From Isoperla grammatica (taxonomy: Eukaryota; Arthropoda; Insecta; Plecoptera; Perlodidae): a DNA stretch of 64,000 nt. The translations under genes were made by a program, and so were the position numbers. Shown one piece after another: positions 45,151 through 58,391 of this stretch; within the stretch, counting starts at the first letter, position 1; each line of letters begins with the position of its first letter. The notes beneath the pieces were generated by a model. The model worked only from the letters and a program-made list of their open reading frames with translations. It ran no database searches and was not told the DNA's origin. Location: NCBI GenBank assembly GCA_945910005.1, contig OX246738.1, positions 26,947,303-27,011,302 of the forward strand. The letters are read 5' to 3'.

Positions 45151-46309
45151 TGTCCAAAGCCCAAGGAAAGTTAAGTATTTATAAAAGTACAAGACACAAA
45201 TACTTTGCAACACAGTATGTGAAATACAAAATACAAATGTATTTCAAATACACGTATTTTCGATACTGCCTGAACCCATCTCTAACTGCACTAGTCTCAA
45301 ACAGTCACAAACGTCAAAAGCACGAGGGTACAGTCTAAACAACACCATGGCTGAACACGGCCCACTATACAGCTAAACATACAGTTGTATTTTACCCACT
45401 GACACTCTATGGATGGGATGTTGATCTCTTTGTATCATCTTTTAAGTTCAAGTCGTTAGTTACATTTTATGACCACTCATTTTTGGCGTGCCTAATAAAA
45501 TATGTTTACATTACCTCGGTTCGTTAAGCCGATAGCCCTTTTGTTTTATGAGACGACCGGTTTTATGGCATCGTTTTTCTTTTAAACTAGATCTTGCCGC
45601 GGGGCGTTACAGTATCTGGTGAGAATGAGTCGGTCGTTGCCAGTGCCTATAGCCAAGATTTTGTATCTAGGGGGGAGAAGGTATCTTCCCTAAGATTGAA
45701 AGGTTAACGAATTTGAATGAAGCCAGTAACATCATTCATAGCGTTCACATAACTTCCTATGATTGAAACCATAGTAACTTGTTAAAGCTCTTCCCTCTTA
45801 TTCCTAAAGTTCTTAAAAGGCACCCTTTTATAAACCGGCCAATGGTAGCGATCATAGTAAAACAGGAAAATACGTTTCATGGGAACAAAGTATTCCGACC
45901 AAGCAAATATTGAACCCATTACAAACTTAGGCGACACGTTATATCAAAATTCATTGCGCACGTAAAGACACTGTGCTTACACTAATTTTTGTTTCTCTCC
46001 AACCAATCTATCGATCTATAGGCAGGCATTTGTTTTTATTTTGTTTTATTTCTCTTTGGAGTGAAGGAATCGGCGGGAAGACTCGTCAAAAATAAATATT
46101 CCTCAAAGTACCTAAAAATGAAAGTTCATTAAATAAAAATACAGGGCATACCTTTTTTATATCTGAGAAGTGTATATTTCCAATTCCATTAGCATTTAAA
46201 GTTTGAAATTTTGAACTTCCTACTCTTTAATTGTAAAATGGCTCTTGACGTCATAACTTTTGTCAACAACTGCCTTCTTGATAGTATTCTTAATAATAAC
46301 AATAACATG
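45151..46309. other. intergenic, nothing assigned
   Basis: No repeat or coding region that I can support. Confidence 0.4.
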
Positions 46310-46640
46310 TATGTCTGGGCCCGGGGAAGAATAGGCCCAGAGTGACTCTGCTAGTCGTAAGAGGCGACGAAAGGAGACCCTGTCCCTTTCCCCCCTCACT
46401 GTCCCACTGAATATTTATCCTCCCACTTGCATGGCCCTGCCCTCCCTTGCTGGACTCCCGTATGACGACCCACGCGACGTACAATGGATCTGATTCGGAT
46501 GTGGCTTTATTCTTCATCATCATCTATTTCATCTTCATTATCACCCGCTCATCGTCTCGATTAGCCATAGTTGCAAAAATATGAGATGTTGAAAATATGA
46601 GCCCCATTAATCAATCATCAATAACATGTAGGAGGCAGTG
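46310..46640 (+). mobile_element. SINE-like core plus SINE family 2 tail
   Basis: GACTCTGCTAGTCGTAAGAG and GCGACGAAAGG at about 46,340-46,372 repeat the core seen at 7.9 kb. At 46,545-46,595 CATCGTCTCGATTAGCCATA and GCAAAAATATGAGA match the family 2 SINE tail at 62.1 kb. The two parts may belong to one composite element. Confidence 0.5.
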
Positions 46641-48089
46641 AATTAACAACAAAGCATTTATTTTTACCAAAGTACAACAAAAATGCTTTTAAAATAATGC
46701 AAGTATTTAAAATGGTGTGAAAAAGCTGAATACCATATAAACTAATCTTGCAGTGACCACCTATGGAAAATCAGCACAGTAAACTAACTAACCCTTTTGC
46801 TCTAGCTTAGCTCTCTATACTTCGAATACCTATACTCGTATACTGTTCGAATGTTAGGTACATTGGTTGTTCTTAAAACTTTTCTAGATCTAGAATATTA
46901 GAAGAAGTAAACTTTTTCGAAACAGAAAACTGGTTTCGACAAATCAAAACACAAGTTGGCAGCGTAAAGCGGTAAATGTGAAAAATATCATACCTACTAA
47001 AAAAAGAAAACGTCTTTGGCCCTGCCCCTTGTATATATCCCTTGTATGAAAAACGTGCAATTTTTCATTTTTCCCGTTTCCATTAAAGTTGCTTTTTTAT
47101 ATTTATAATAATAATATAGTTTGTACAAGATGGAAATATCACGTAACTCTGACCAAATAAATTATGATCATGTTTATTGTAAAATCCCAAGTTTGGTTCT
47201 GTCTATTAATGTCTGTCTATTTTATAGTGCTGCTTTCTCTCGGAAACTTTATGCATATCTGACACAGCCTGTATATTTATAGTGCTTGTTTTCTTTTGTG
47301 GTGCTTGACTGTGTATCAGTTTTTGTTTGAAAAAAAGAACTTGCAGGTGAAAACTTAAACATCGTGTTTATCAACAGTCTAAGAACGATTACACGGAAAA
47401 GTGCAATTGCTATATACTTTTCACGCTTAAACAAAGGCCGCTTTTACCTCTAATACGGTGAAGAGTAGAATCTCGATGTGTTGTTTTCATACATTGATAA
47501 TACACACCATGGCTGACAAATCAGTTGCTTTGCCACATAATCACAACCTTGCAATATTGCTAGATGGGTGCAACAATAATGAGGCGTAGCCTACCCCGAG
47601 AATGTGTGTAGTATGCTTGCGTGGTATCGCGTTACTGCTTCTCGCACGCGGAGAGTCCGTCGGACTGTCACTATAGGCCTAGCTCTCCTTGCGTTAATAA
47701 CTTATGATGACAGCTGCTCATCAAATATTCTGACGGATATGAAACCATCGATTGAGGAAGCGTTGCACGGGACATCGGTTGCCTGGATACGATGACTGTA
47801 AACACGGAATTTCGCTGTCGCGCAGGTGTTTTATCAGTTATCTTGAATTAGTAAATAGGCATAAGCGCACTTAAAAAGGTCAAGTGGCCTCACAAATTAT
47901 TGTTAAGTATAATTATAATAATTATCCTTCTAACAAACGACCAAGAGGCAAATTTTCCAGGACCAACGTCATGGTGTAGGCCCCTACTGCTACAACGCAC
48001 AAGTATACGCGCAATATACCTGGTAGCGTGCGTGCTAGATATTGTGGTATTTGGAAAAATTGGAACGAATATCTGTGGGCTGATAGTAT
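46641..48089. other. intergenic, nothing assigned
   Basis: AT-rich sequence without recognised genes or repeats. Confidence 0.4.
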
Positions 48090-48220
48090 GACCCAATCCC
48101 TTATGACTGAGGAAAACGTCTGAAAAACCTTTAGTCAGGACTGCCGGTGTCTGGTATCGAACCGGCGACCTTCCGAATTTGAGTATCGCGTCTTACCGCT
48201 GAGCGAGCTCTATCGGTTAA
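48090..48220 (-). mobile_element. SINE family 1 (tRNA-derived)
   Basis: In reverse complement the head GATAGAGCTCGCTCAGCGG has an A box, and GGTCGCCGGTTCGATACCAG an intact B box. The body has CCTGACTAAAGG. The 3' tail is shorter than in the 50.6 kb copy. Confidence 0.75.
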
Positions 48221-48469
48221 TTAAGACCAATGATTAGATTATTATGAAGTACAGTTCGGCAGTATTATGATCTTAAATTCCTCTTTGATTGATAAGTTGA
48301 AATAACGTTGTCAATCATTGCTCTCTCAAATAAATCTGATGGGTTGCATACTAAATACAAACGAAAAGGAGAAGACGAAACATTAATAGCAGAATTTGTA
48401 CTATTTAGTATTTTTACATTTGAAATTTGAACCATTGACACGAAGTACATGCTCGGTCGGTTTGCGATT

Positions 48470-48600
48470 GGATCAGACAACAAAACAAAATCGGCTGGTG
48501 CTCGGCGCCTCCACCAATCACGGACTAGCCTTGTTGAAGTGGCGTCACTACACTGAAGGCGACCATTTTGACCATCCGTGCAGTACATGGAGAGAATCTA
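48470..48600 (+). promoter_or_regulatory. weak promoter-like cluster
   Basis: CCACCAATCACGG (CCAAT box), TGGCGTCACTA (CRE-like half site) and CGACCATTTTGACC (YY1-like) occur within 60 bp in promoter-like order on the plus strand. No exon is identified. Confidence 0.15.
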
Positions 48601-48828
48601 TTCCGTAGGTCTTCAAGGCCGGCTAAAGGTGGAAATAATCCACCGTTTCGCCAATACTGCAATTTTTGGCTTCTCTTCTTCACGGACCTTTGGAGAATGT
48701 TGACAGTGGATATATAAACCGCTTTCACAAAGGGGACTATGGATAGTGTTGCTATCAGAATAACACACACTATTGCAAAGATGTTCGTATGACTGTCGCT
48801 AAGTCTTTATTTCCACTTGATTTCATTT

Positions 48829-49046
48829 CATTTCTCAATTATTTTTTCTTGTTCTTGATTTTTTTTCTTTTTATATAGTACAGTTCTTTGTTTTGTTTTT
48901 GTTGTAATTGTTATTTATGATTTTATTATTATTAATTGTTTGCATAGCCTAGTTTTATTTAAGGTCAGCCCAGTCAGCCTTTGTAAATCAGTTTTTGAAC
49001 TGAATAGGATATAAATAAATTGAAAAAAAAAATTGATAAATAAATT
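48829..49046 (+). mobile_element. LINE-like 3' tail, copy 2
   Basis: It closely resembles 447-668. It includes TTTGTTTTGTTTTTGTT, ATTATTATTAATTGTTTGC, CCTTTGTAAATCAGTTTTTG, GAATAGGATATAAATAAA and a terminal A/T-rich tail. Confidence 0.55.
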
Positions 49047-49439
49047 GTGTCATATCTTACAACAATGGCCAAACAATACTCACCTCGGCTTTGCTTGGAG
49101 CTGTTGACCGTCCTTAAGATGACGTCACGGACCTCAAGGTCGACCGTCTATCCGTCCTTTAAGGGTATAGCGAGCGGGTTGCAGGGAAGAAGGATTGGAA
49201 CAACAGTCGAACAGGAACAACTTCATAATTCCTATCCGTGTGTTCATTGGCGCTCGCCCGCGCACTTGTGCGTGGCTACAGTGTCGTATGCCCCAGCCCC
49301 AGCCCCAACTTGGGTCCTTGGGTGTTTTTCTGCGTATCCGTATCTCTACCTATGTTAATTTGTGTCTGTATCTGTACCCGCTTTGTGACTAATCATCTCT
49401 ATATGTGTCTGTGACGAACTTTGTGACTGGTCATCGTGT

Positions 49440-49515
49440 TTATTTATATTTATTTAATGTCTATCCTATTCAGTTATAAAAACTGATTTACAACAAAGGA
49501 GGACCTTAAACAAAA
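49440..49515 (-). mobile_element. LINE-like 3' tail, copy 3 (inverted)
   Basis: CCTATTCAGTTATAAAAACTGATTTAC AACAAAGG reads, on the minus strand, as the conserved end of copies 1 and 2, with a CAGTT...AACTG stem-loop before the tail. Confidence 0.55.
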
Positions 49516-49619
49516 CTTTTTGGCGTTGTCTTTGTTTTGTCTGTACTTGCCTTTGTATTTTTTTTGTATTTTGTATGTCTTGTGACCTGTATGTCTTATA
49601 TGTTTGTATTAGGCTGCAT

Positions 49620-49690
49620 AGGGCGTATTGTTGCCCTAAATTGTCCTTCTCGCCTCTGGGCGAGAAAATATCTATCAATTATTCTATGAG
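49620..49690 (+). mobile_element. LINE-like 3' end with stem-loop
   Basis: TTGTCCTTCTCGCCTCTGGG and CGAGAAAATATC contain a perfect CTCGCC/GGCGAG hairpin at 49,649-49,664, followed by TCTATCAATT. The compact hairpin before a short tail resembles CR1/L2-type 3' ends. The body is not recognised. Confidence 0.35.
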
Positions 49691-50349
49691 TCCAGTCTTA
49701 ATAGGTGGTGATCGAATGGTACAAAATAATATAATGTATGTATAAGTCAAACACTGCTGTGTGCCTGTGTGGAACCATGAATTTAAAACACTATTGAGGT
49801 ATATTTTTAATAAGGACATCAGAAAATGAAGCTGATGAAAACGTTTACATGATGTATTAAAAGTTAAAATAACAATCCGTTATCTGTGATTACATCAATT
49901 TCGAATCGCCTCAATAATGTAACATAAATAATAAATATTCAATTATATAATATGTGATATACTTGTAGCCATACTCTAGAACCACCAGTGATGAATGGCT
50001 CATCTAAACATGTTCAATGCTAAGAGTGTTAGTCGTGTTACTATTGAGTTTAGTGGTAATATTGAAAGAAATGTCGACTCTCAATATCCAACTAAATAAA
50101 TGTATTTGAAGCGAAACGTCAATGTCAACACCCCCGACGTTTCTGACCACGCGCAAACGTGTCCCGACTGGCAATTGAGTCAAACAACCAAGAGTGCAGA
50201 CCACTAAGTACACAACCGATACGCTGCAAAAAATAAAACTAAGGACAAGGAAGAACGAAATTATAAATTCCGTAAAATTTCCATACATTATGAATATGAA
50301 CTGTATTCGTTTTGTATTCAAATATTACATGTACACAAACACATCATGG

Positions 50350-50519
50350 AGCTAAACTTCTGTGAAAGCTTTTCCGCTGTGCAAGCTAAACTTCTGTGAA
50401 TGCTAAACGCCTGTGAAAGCTAAACGACTGTGAAAGCTAAACGCCTGTGCAAGCTAAACTTCTGTGAAAGCTTAACATCTGTACAAGCTAAACGTCTGTG
50501 CAAGCTAAACGTCTGTGAA
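50350..50519. repeat. minisatellite, 10 x 17 bp
   Basis: Ten exact-length units with consensus AGCTAAACGTCTGTGAA run without spacing. Variants fall mainly at two sites (CTT/GTC/GCC/GAC and GAA/GCA). The array is too regular and too short-spaced for CRISPR, and the host is an animal. Confidence 0.95.
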
Positions 50520-50565
50520 TTTTGAATCCATGTCCCTCTTAGGTATTGCGTTTTTTTTTTTTAAT

Positions 50566-50732
50566 AGATGGGAAGGGATGTCCGAGGGCTGATGGAATGA
50601 CTCAATCACAGCATTCGCCTTGTGACTGAGGAGAACTTCGGAAACACCTTCAGTCAGGACTGCTAGTGGCTGGTATCGAACCGGCGACCTCCCGAATTAG
50701 TCTCGCGTCTTACCGCTGAGCCACCTCTATCA
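50566..50732 (-). mobile_element. SINE family 1, best copy
   Basis: In reverse complement: GATAGAGGTGGCTCAGCGG (A box TGGCTCAGCGG), GGTCGCCGGTTCGATACCAG (B box GGTTCGATACC), a CAGTCCTGACTGAAGGTG body and a GGACATCCCTTCCC tail. It is about 167 bp. Spacing between boxes fits a tRNA-derived pol III promoter. Confidence 0.8.
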
Positions 50733-51302
50733 ATAAAAAAATTTAAAAAAAATAAAAATGAATGATTTATTTCATTCTATTTTATAATATTCACTATAAC
50801 CATGTGAAAAACAATATTCGTGCGTAACCTAATAATAATTATTTAAAAGTTATTTTCTGCTATACCTGTATGTTGTGTTCACTGTACAGTGCTGAGCCGT
50901 TGGTAGACTGGGTCCAGACTCCAGACATCCCTCAACAGAAGAGCGGGTACAACTACACGCGACATTTGCGCGATGGTCTACGCCTCTACCGGAATGTTGT
51001 GTTCCTGCGCCGTTAGTAGACATCCAGATCATCTTCCATTAATAGCAGACAGTAATTCACTAAAACATTCTATCAAAGAGTGATGCTGTACAATATTCAC
51101 CATTTGTGTGGTAATTGCATTACACTCTTTGCCGGTTGCACTTTACACGACGTACCTGCAACCGGATGTAGCTGATATGCTTCCACGGCTGGAGCTGTGC
51201 AGCATTGATGTGGAGAAAGCTTTCACGAATAATTTGATTAATTACATATAACCAGCTATTTTGGGTATAACTCAGTTTCGATTGATAATGAATCTATATG
51301 AA

Positions 51303-51321
51303 GGGGGGGGGGGGGGGGGGG
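51303..51321. repeat. 19-G homopolymer
   Basis: An uninterrupted run of 19 G. Comparable runs occur at 9,334-9,358, 54,972-54,987, 55,044-55,059, 58,602-58,617 and, as C, at 19,960-19,978 and 60,038-60,057. Confidence 0.9.
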
Positions 51322-51430
51322 CTATTGAGCATCAGAACAGAATCAATGTAGTACGGCGCACTTTGAAAATAATAACTTTTCGTAGGTTGCCATGGACAAT
51401 CCATTAAAGGTATAGGAATTGTGCTTTTTG

Positions 51431-51575
51431 GAATAGTTGGGAAGGAATATCCGAGGGCTGTTAATATTTCTTAATCCTAGGATTCGTCAATTGTGATAGA
51501 GTAAATTTTCGGGGAAAACCTTCAGTTAAAATTGTTGGTACCGGGTATCGAATTGGCGACCTCCCGAATTAGCGA
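51431..51575 (-). mobile_element. SINE family 1, 5'-truncated
   Basis: It has the tail (GGAAGGAATATCCGAGGGCT) and B-box region (GGGTATCGAATTGGCGACC) but lacks the A box. Confidence 0.65.
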
Positions 51576-53742
51576 GCGGACTGAGACTTTTGAAACTAAA
51601 CATTCCAGTTTTGATTGGCAAGGCGCAGGTAACTGAATGTGTATACGGGAATAGATTTTCTTGAGAGTAGACACATTTGGCTATTGAGATTCTTTTTGTA
51701 GATCCCTGGAATGGTGGTATTTTTTTCCAATATAAGCAATGTGTATTTGTGTTTCCCATTATAATTTATTTTCCAACGTAAAGAAACAATTCGGAGGGCT
51801 GTAATTGATCGTTAGTTGTAGTTACTATAGCTTGTAGTTAGTTTTTAAAATTTTGAAAGAGCTTATTCACTCTCAACTATTCATCTAGTGCGTTTCAATG
51901 TTTATATCGTGTTGAATTAACATAGCCCCGATTTGAAAGTAGTACAATATGCTCTCTCATGCCTGGTGTCATCTGCAAAGTATTGTGAGGTTGTAAATCA
52001 TACAAGAAAAAGAATAGATGTAAATAAATTAGATGTCGCTTACTGACTGTCACTGTCGTATCTACCTATACCGTGTACAACACTGTACAGGCATGTACAG
52101 GTGATTTACACTCCGTACAGTTAGTTTTAGAAGTTATCACTGAAAAGTATAGTGTCAATGGTTTGTCATTTGCATTTTCTTTCCCGTTAATAAGCATAAC
52201 ATACTTTAAGATTGAATTGTTTAGTTTTAGCTGTTACTGTTTGCCGTGATCGAGGCGAAAGTTTGGCATCCAGTTGTGAATAGACTTTTAGCGTTACCCA
52301 GGGTGCAGCGCGAGGAGCTTATTTATTCGTCGCACTCCAGTTTGCAGCTGTTGCTTCCATACGATAAATAAATAAGTATAATATGCATTATATGTTTGTA
52401 TTTGTCCTTTAAAACATAGAAAAAGACTACCAAGATGTGAGTATAAACGTACGCACGTCCTCTGCTGCTTGTTCATTGCTTAGCCATTTGGTGCGTCAGA
52501 AAAACTCCTCGATGTCTGCAAAATTACATAAAAACACCCAAAAAATGAAATGTTATTGTTTGGCTTAAAACATTTCCCGACAACGCAGAATCAAATTTTT
52601 ATTTTTCACATATTATTTTCATTGTTTTGCTTTTTTTCTAGCTAGAAAGCGTGTCGGTAAAACATCCCAAAAAATGCATGCTGCTGTAATTTAGCGGTAA
52701 AAAATTAACTTTTAGAGACACAGAGACAATGCAGAGACATAGTCAAGCATCGCCTGTTACTCTCATGTTTTTTTTTTAGAGAAAACTTGCATCCAATGTG
52801 TAAAGTCGCTCTAAGCAGCAAAAGGGTTAGATGGCAGTGGGAAAATAAATGTTAACTTTCTTCCAAATATTTCTTGGTGTTTAACTGTTAGTTTGCGTAT
52901 GTAGTCTAGACAGTCAATGGACCAGATGCTATGGACATCATTCTGCTGGTGTAATAAGAGAAATCTAAGAGTCAGTGGGGATTTTTTGTTATAACATCCC
53001 TTTTAAACCGATTTTGCACAAGTATGTGTTTCAATTAATTTCACAAAATCGGTTAAAAAGTGTTATAATAAAAAAATTCCTGCGGGCCCATAGATTCCCC
53101 TTATACAACAGAAGAATATTTTCCCACCTCTCCCGTCAAAAATGTCCTTTGTTTTGCCGAAAGTGGAAAATTTAAAAAAAAAGTGTCTTAATAAAAAGTG
53201 TGAAGGAAAGTGAACAGATACAGTTGTGCCCGCAAAGGGGGAGGGGGGGGGAGGGGGGGGGGAGGCGTCCAGTTGTTCACCTTCCTTTGCGAAATCCTCT
53301 ATTTCTGTCTATTCAAATAGCTTAATTGAGTATTTCTTATATTAATGTTTCCTTTTTTTAAATGTTGTCAGTAATATCATGTTGTTAACAAAGAAACATG
53401 AAATTCTTAAATTCTCTATATGAGACAACAGATTCTTTTTTGCGAATTGTGACAAATTATTTTAAAGCACATATAAATAGGGGGTTGCGCATGGTAGCTG
53501 GACATAGCCTTTACATTATAGTGTAGGTGCTAAAGATAGCATAACGATTGGAAAATATAATTACTGCCAAATTTCCGGAAAATCAACTACGAACTACTAC
53601 TTAAAAAAAAAAAAAACGTTAACGATGTAATCTGCAAGATTTCTAGCTTCTGGGTTGGGGGGGCGCATACTCAACCCCAAAAGACGCCCGCTTGCGTGCA
53701 CCACTGTATATTCCATTTCCTATTTCCTTCACTAGTAAAACC
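51576..53742. other. intergenic, nothing assigned
   Basis: No gene or element recognised beyond a G-rich tract at 53,237-53,263. Confidence 0.4.
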
Positions 53743-53980
53743 GCTATTAGTAATACCAGTCTTTGCCCTTTGGATACACTCGAGGATATACTGTACGTTG
53801 TCGGTTCGACTCCTGGCTTGGACATTGATGTGATGTGGCTATTAGTAATACCAGTCTTTGGATATACTCGAGGATATACTGTACGTTGTCGGTTCGACTC
53901 CTGGCTTGGACATTGATGTAATGTGGCGTCATTTCATCTTCATAAATCATCCATTATCGTCACGATAAGCATCATTTGCC
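53743..53980 (+). mobile_element. duplicated SINE family 2 piece
   Basis: A unit of about 96 bp starting CTATTAGTAATACCAG is repeated at 53,743 and 53,839. Each copy contains a B box (GTCGGTTCGACTCCTGGC). After the second copy the SINE body continues (ATGTGGCGTCATTTCATC, TCACGATAAGC). Confidence 0.65.
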
Positions 53981-54971
53981 GCTAAAGTATCACATTGCAC
54001 TCATATATTAGTATTACCTCTATCCCTCCCCATTCTTCTTCAGCAGAACAACAAACAATGTATCTCACTCTCATATCGCGTCTCTTTTTTACTTCGTTGT
54101 TTCTTGTACTCTCTTTCTCGCATAAGTAGTATTCGCGGCATATGGTGGTAGATAGATGCATTAGCGTACTCGTGCTGTAATAAAAGTGCATACACGAATA
54201 CCATTTAAATTACAAGTTGCTAACAATATAAACGAGATCATCAGTTCCTCTTGGTTAGTTAATATCACACATTAAAATGAACACTAGAGTCGTGATTACC
54301 GGTGTGATTTAAAATTTAAATGGTTAAATGTGGCAACCATGTACGTAGGCGTGAGTCGACGTTGGCGTCCAGTCCAAGGCTGCGGCTAGGCTGGCTGTGC
54401 TACAGTAGAGGGCAGAGGAGAAGGAACAAGCTGATCTGTTGTGGACTGTGGTACGCCGTACACTCGGGACACGTGGAAAGTGGACACCCTCTCCAGACGA
54501 GACTCTTCCCCTCCCCTCCCCTCCCCAGCCCCCCCACACTCAGGGCACACAACAAGGAAAAATCTAATCAAGACGAATGATCGGTGCAGGTTAGAGCACC
54601 TGAGATTTTAACCTCGACTCGAATACTAAAAACAATTACTACCTAGAATCAATAGAACCATAGAGTTCTACCTTCCAGGTATTAATGCACGTCTAATAAT
54701 TTAATAAAATAATATATCATGTGAAAGGAAAGAGACCGCATTCGACTTTAGTGTGACACTCGAGTGCGGATGTATCTGGGTTGAAAAATAAACCGTTTTG
54801 GGCTAATGCAAATTGTGTGGTCTAGGGTCTATACACAATTTCATTGAGATAATGGAATATATGAGAAACATCCAGCATCCTTTTATCAAGGGACTGAGGT
54901 TTTAAAGAGTCTCATCTCGGGAATGGGCTATAGGTCTAGAATTTGTTGTTTAATTAGAAGAGCGAGAGGGA
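53981..54971. other. intergenic, nothing assigned
   Basis: The part from about 54,340 to 54,550 is richer in G+C, but its open frames have no recognisable similarity. Confidence 0.4.
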
Positions 54972-55125
54972 GGGGGGGGGGGGGGGGTTCAAGAATTTTA
55001 GGAATATGGTTAACATCGGCGCAATTATTTGTATTAGAAGAGTGGGGGGGGGGGGGGGGAAGGGAAGCACAGTAAAAATTTTATGCAAGTGTTTATGTGG
55101 GTTAAAGAATTTTATTTTTGAATTT

Positions 55126-55167
55126 TTATTTTTATTATTATTATTATTATTACTATTATTATTATTA

Positions 55168-55198
<31 letters not shown>
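55126..55198. repeat. (ATT)n microsatellite, left of LINE
   Basis: About 24 ATT triplets with a few C changes, directly abutting the LINE fragment on its 5' side. Confidence 0.9.
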
Positions 55199-55888
<690 letters not shown>

Positions 55889-57108
55889 TGTTTGATTGTT
55901 ATTACGAATGTGAATCATGCAGATACGTTCCATTTGATTGATAAACAGTAGATATAAAAAAAAAAAGATAAAATATAATTTCGTATTCGGCTCTTCGACG
56001 ATATGACCATATGACGGCAGTCGTGTCACGGGGGTCGACAATCCACATGACTTCAATACTCTGATATTGGAATCCACAACGCCAGCGATGCTCCAATTAT
56101 TCATCCAAGAAAGCATGGGAGATACATCGCGTGTTTTGCGGTGGTTATTATACAAGTTTTTGTATTGGCATTTAGTGTCACAACATAGTGCAATTATTTT
56201 ACGGCGTAACATTTCATTCGCACGTTCAAGCTCGATCTCTTTGCGTGCAGCAAATAGCCTGGTTGTGATATTGACGCAAAACTGCAAAAGAATGTCTGAT
56301 AAGTATACATTTCAAATAAAAGTATAATTCTTACCTAAATTAATATACTTTTCGTCATATTGGTGGATTCTGATGAACTCTTACTCAAAATATAAATTCA
56401 AATCACAATTTGAATGAAAACAATTTCATTATGGACGAAATAAGAAGTTTAAAATTGTTGTATATAATTATATAACTGATATAATTATATCAGTGAATTA
56501 CTTATCTGTGTATTTAATTGTACCGACAAAAATGCAACTTGTTGTATGCAACTTGTAAGCTTGTATGCCGACGCCTGGTACCGCAACTTTCTAGGAAGCT
56601 TTTCTATTTCTCTCACTTTGTGTATGTGTACTTGATCGCGTTGTCTTTAGCAACTTATCTGAAAATGAAATTGCTTATTTTGAAGGCATTTGACGCGTTT
56701 GGCGTTTGATCAAACTTTCTAAGACATGTCGCTATTTCTGTAATGTTTATCTTTTAGCAATTCTCTCTGGAAATTGTTTATTTTCACCACTGTTCATGTT
56801 TTCTTAAAAAACTACATGCGTTCTATCCAAGTTTCTGGATAGCTTTACCAGTGTGGATGTGTTTCTTCATATTTCAGCTATTTCATGGAAAATTTGAATT
56901 ATTTATTTACAAGTTGTTTTTGCACCGACTAGTTGTATTAATCCACTTTCTAGTTTCGTATTTTTATGTTCTTGTCTGACATCGCGTGTTTGAGAACAAA
57001 TCTTTCCACGGATAACGCAAGTGCAATTATTAATTAGTTATCTAAACGTTGTTATGTAGAAGAATACTATGCATACGCGTTCGCTTTTCTATGTCATGGA
57101 AAATATAT
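55889..57108. other. intergenic, nothing assigned
   Basis: A perfect palindromic stretch ATATAATTATAT... occurs near 56,460-56,490. Otherwise nothing. Confidence 0.4.
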
Positions 57109-57173
57109 AACAACAATAATAATAATAATAGTAATAATAATAATAATTATAATAAAATAATATTATTATTATT

Positions 57174-57234
<61 letters not shown>

Positions 57235-57278
57235 TTAATAATAATAACAATAATAACAATAATAACAATTATAATAAA

Positions 57279-57354
<76 letters not shown>
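57109..57354. repeat. (AAT)n array, ~245 bp
   Basis: ATA/AAT triplets with a switch to ATT at 57,160-57,175 and scattered ACA variants. The switch creates a small inverted repeat. Confidence 0.95.
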
Positions 57355-57899
57355 GTACTGTTAATTTAAAATTTAAACTAGTAAAAGCTGTGGCGGATCT
57401 AAAAACTTCAGTCATGGGAAAGGCGATTTTAGAAAAATAACTGTAAACCTCTTTCTACTTGAAATTTTTTTTAGCTATTTATATTATCATCAAGACAGCA
57501 TTTCCAACAATCTGAGCAAAATCTAATCCAAATTTGAATATTATTTGTATTGTGATCCACAGACTGTTATGAATCGACATATTTACAAAAAACGGGTCAA
57601 AACAGCGTCCCGTGAACAAGTTTTACCGATTATCCTCGCGTTTATCTAAAAAAATTCATCTTTGACATCGCTTTTTAATATCTTGCAGTGTAATGTGTGT
57701 GATGTATGTGTAGCGCACTGCGCACACCAACGCCAGTGCAGTCAGGTCTCAAATCCAGTGCGGTCCACTGTCAGTGACCACGATCTAAGATCCATGTGGT
57801 TTCAATATTTTTCAGTCTGGACTCCCGTGTTTTGGTTTGAAGACCTTGGAGGGGTGTGAAGGTAGGTACTACAGCGTTCTTTCCCCCTCCCCTCCAGCG
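57355..57899. other. intergenic, nothing assigned
   Basis: No supported feature. Confidence 0.4.
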
Positions 57900-58391
57900 C
57901 CCGCCGGTCGAGTCGAAGAGATGTCTTCCGATCCTAGTGGAGGCTGGTTCTGGTTGACCAGATAGACCGAAGCTTGTGCTCCGTGTGTGTTGACTGTTAG
58001 TCGCGCGTTGAAGGCCGTTGCTGGAGTCTGTACCAGTACCAGATAACTATTACCCTACGTACGAACTTTGTACTCATTGTGACGTGTGGTATTGTTTACT
58101 TTTAGCGTATCTACAAATAGGCGTGGGTAGCCTAGGCCTATAGACTCCCGTGAAGCTGTGTAGAGAGATTTTGTTGTGCAGTGGATCCTGGCGTCTGGCT
58201 GGGCGGGTTTGTTTTTAAACGTGCAACAGGCTTGTTAGTATGTGTCGCGACTAAACGTTTGAATTGAATTGAGTGAACTGTGACACAAGTGCGTGTTAAC
58301 TTGCCACACTTGTTGGCGTTTGTGCGTGGCAATGTGTATTCAAATGCACAGGTGGGAGTAGGCGGGTCTTCACCCAAGCCTCTCCTTAGTG
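57900..58391 (+). promoter_or_regulatory. possible promoter and first exon of a downstream gene
   Basis: G+C and CpG content rise relative to the surroundings (CCAGCGCCCGCCGGTCGAGT). A strong donor (TTAGTG|GTGAGT) lies at 58,391. A short ORF at 57,921 (MSSDPSGGWFWLTR) is not recognised. This could be an untranslated first exon of a gene continuing beyond the window. Confidence 0.2.

Noticed and set aside
48265..48770. Overlapping minus-strand frames of 81 and 107 codons
   Set aside because: No recognisable domain, no consistent splice structure, and composition resembles the surrounding intergenic sequence.
50350..50519. CRISPR-like array
   Set aside because: Units are contiguous 17-mers without spacers, and the sequence is from an animal genome.
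57049..57369. Poly-Ile open frame
   Set aside because: Translation of an (AAT)n array.
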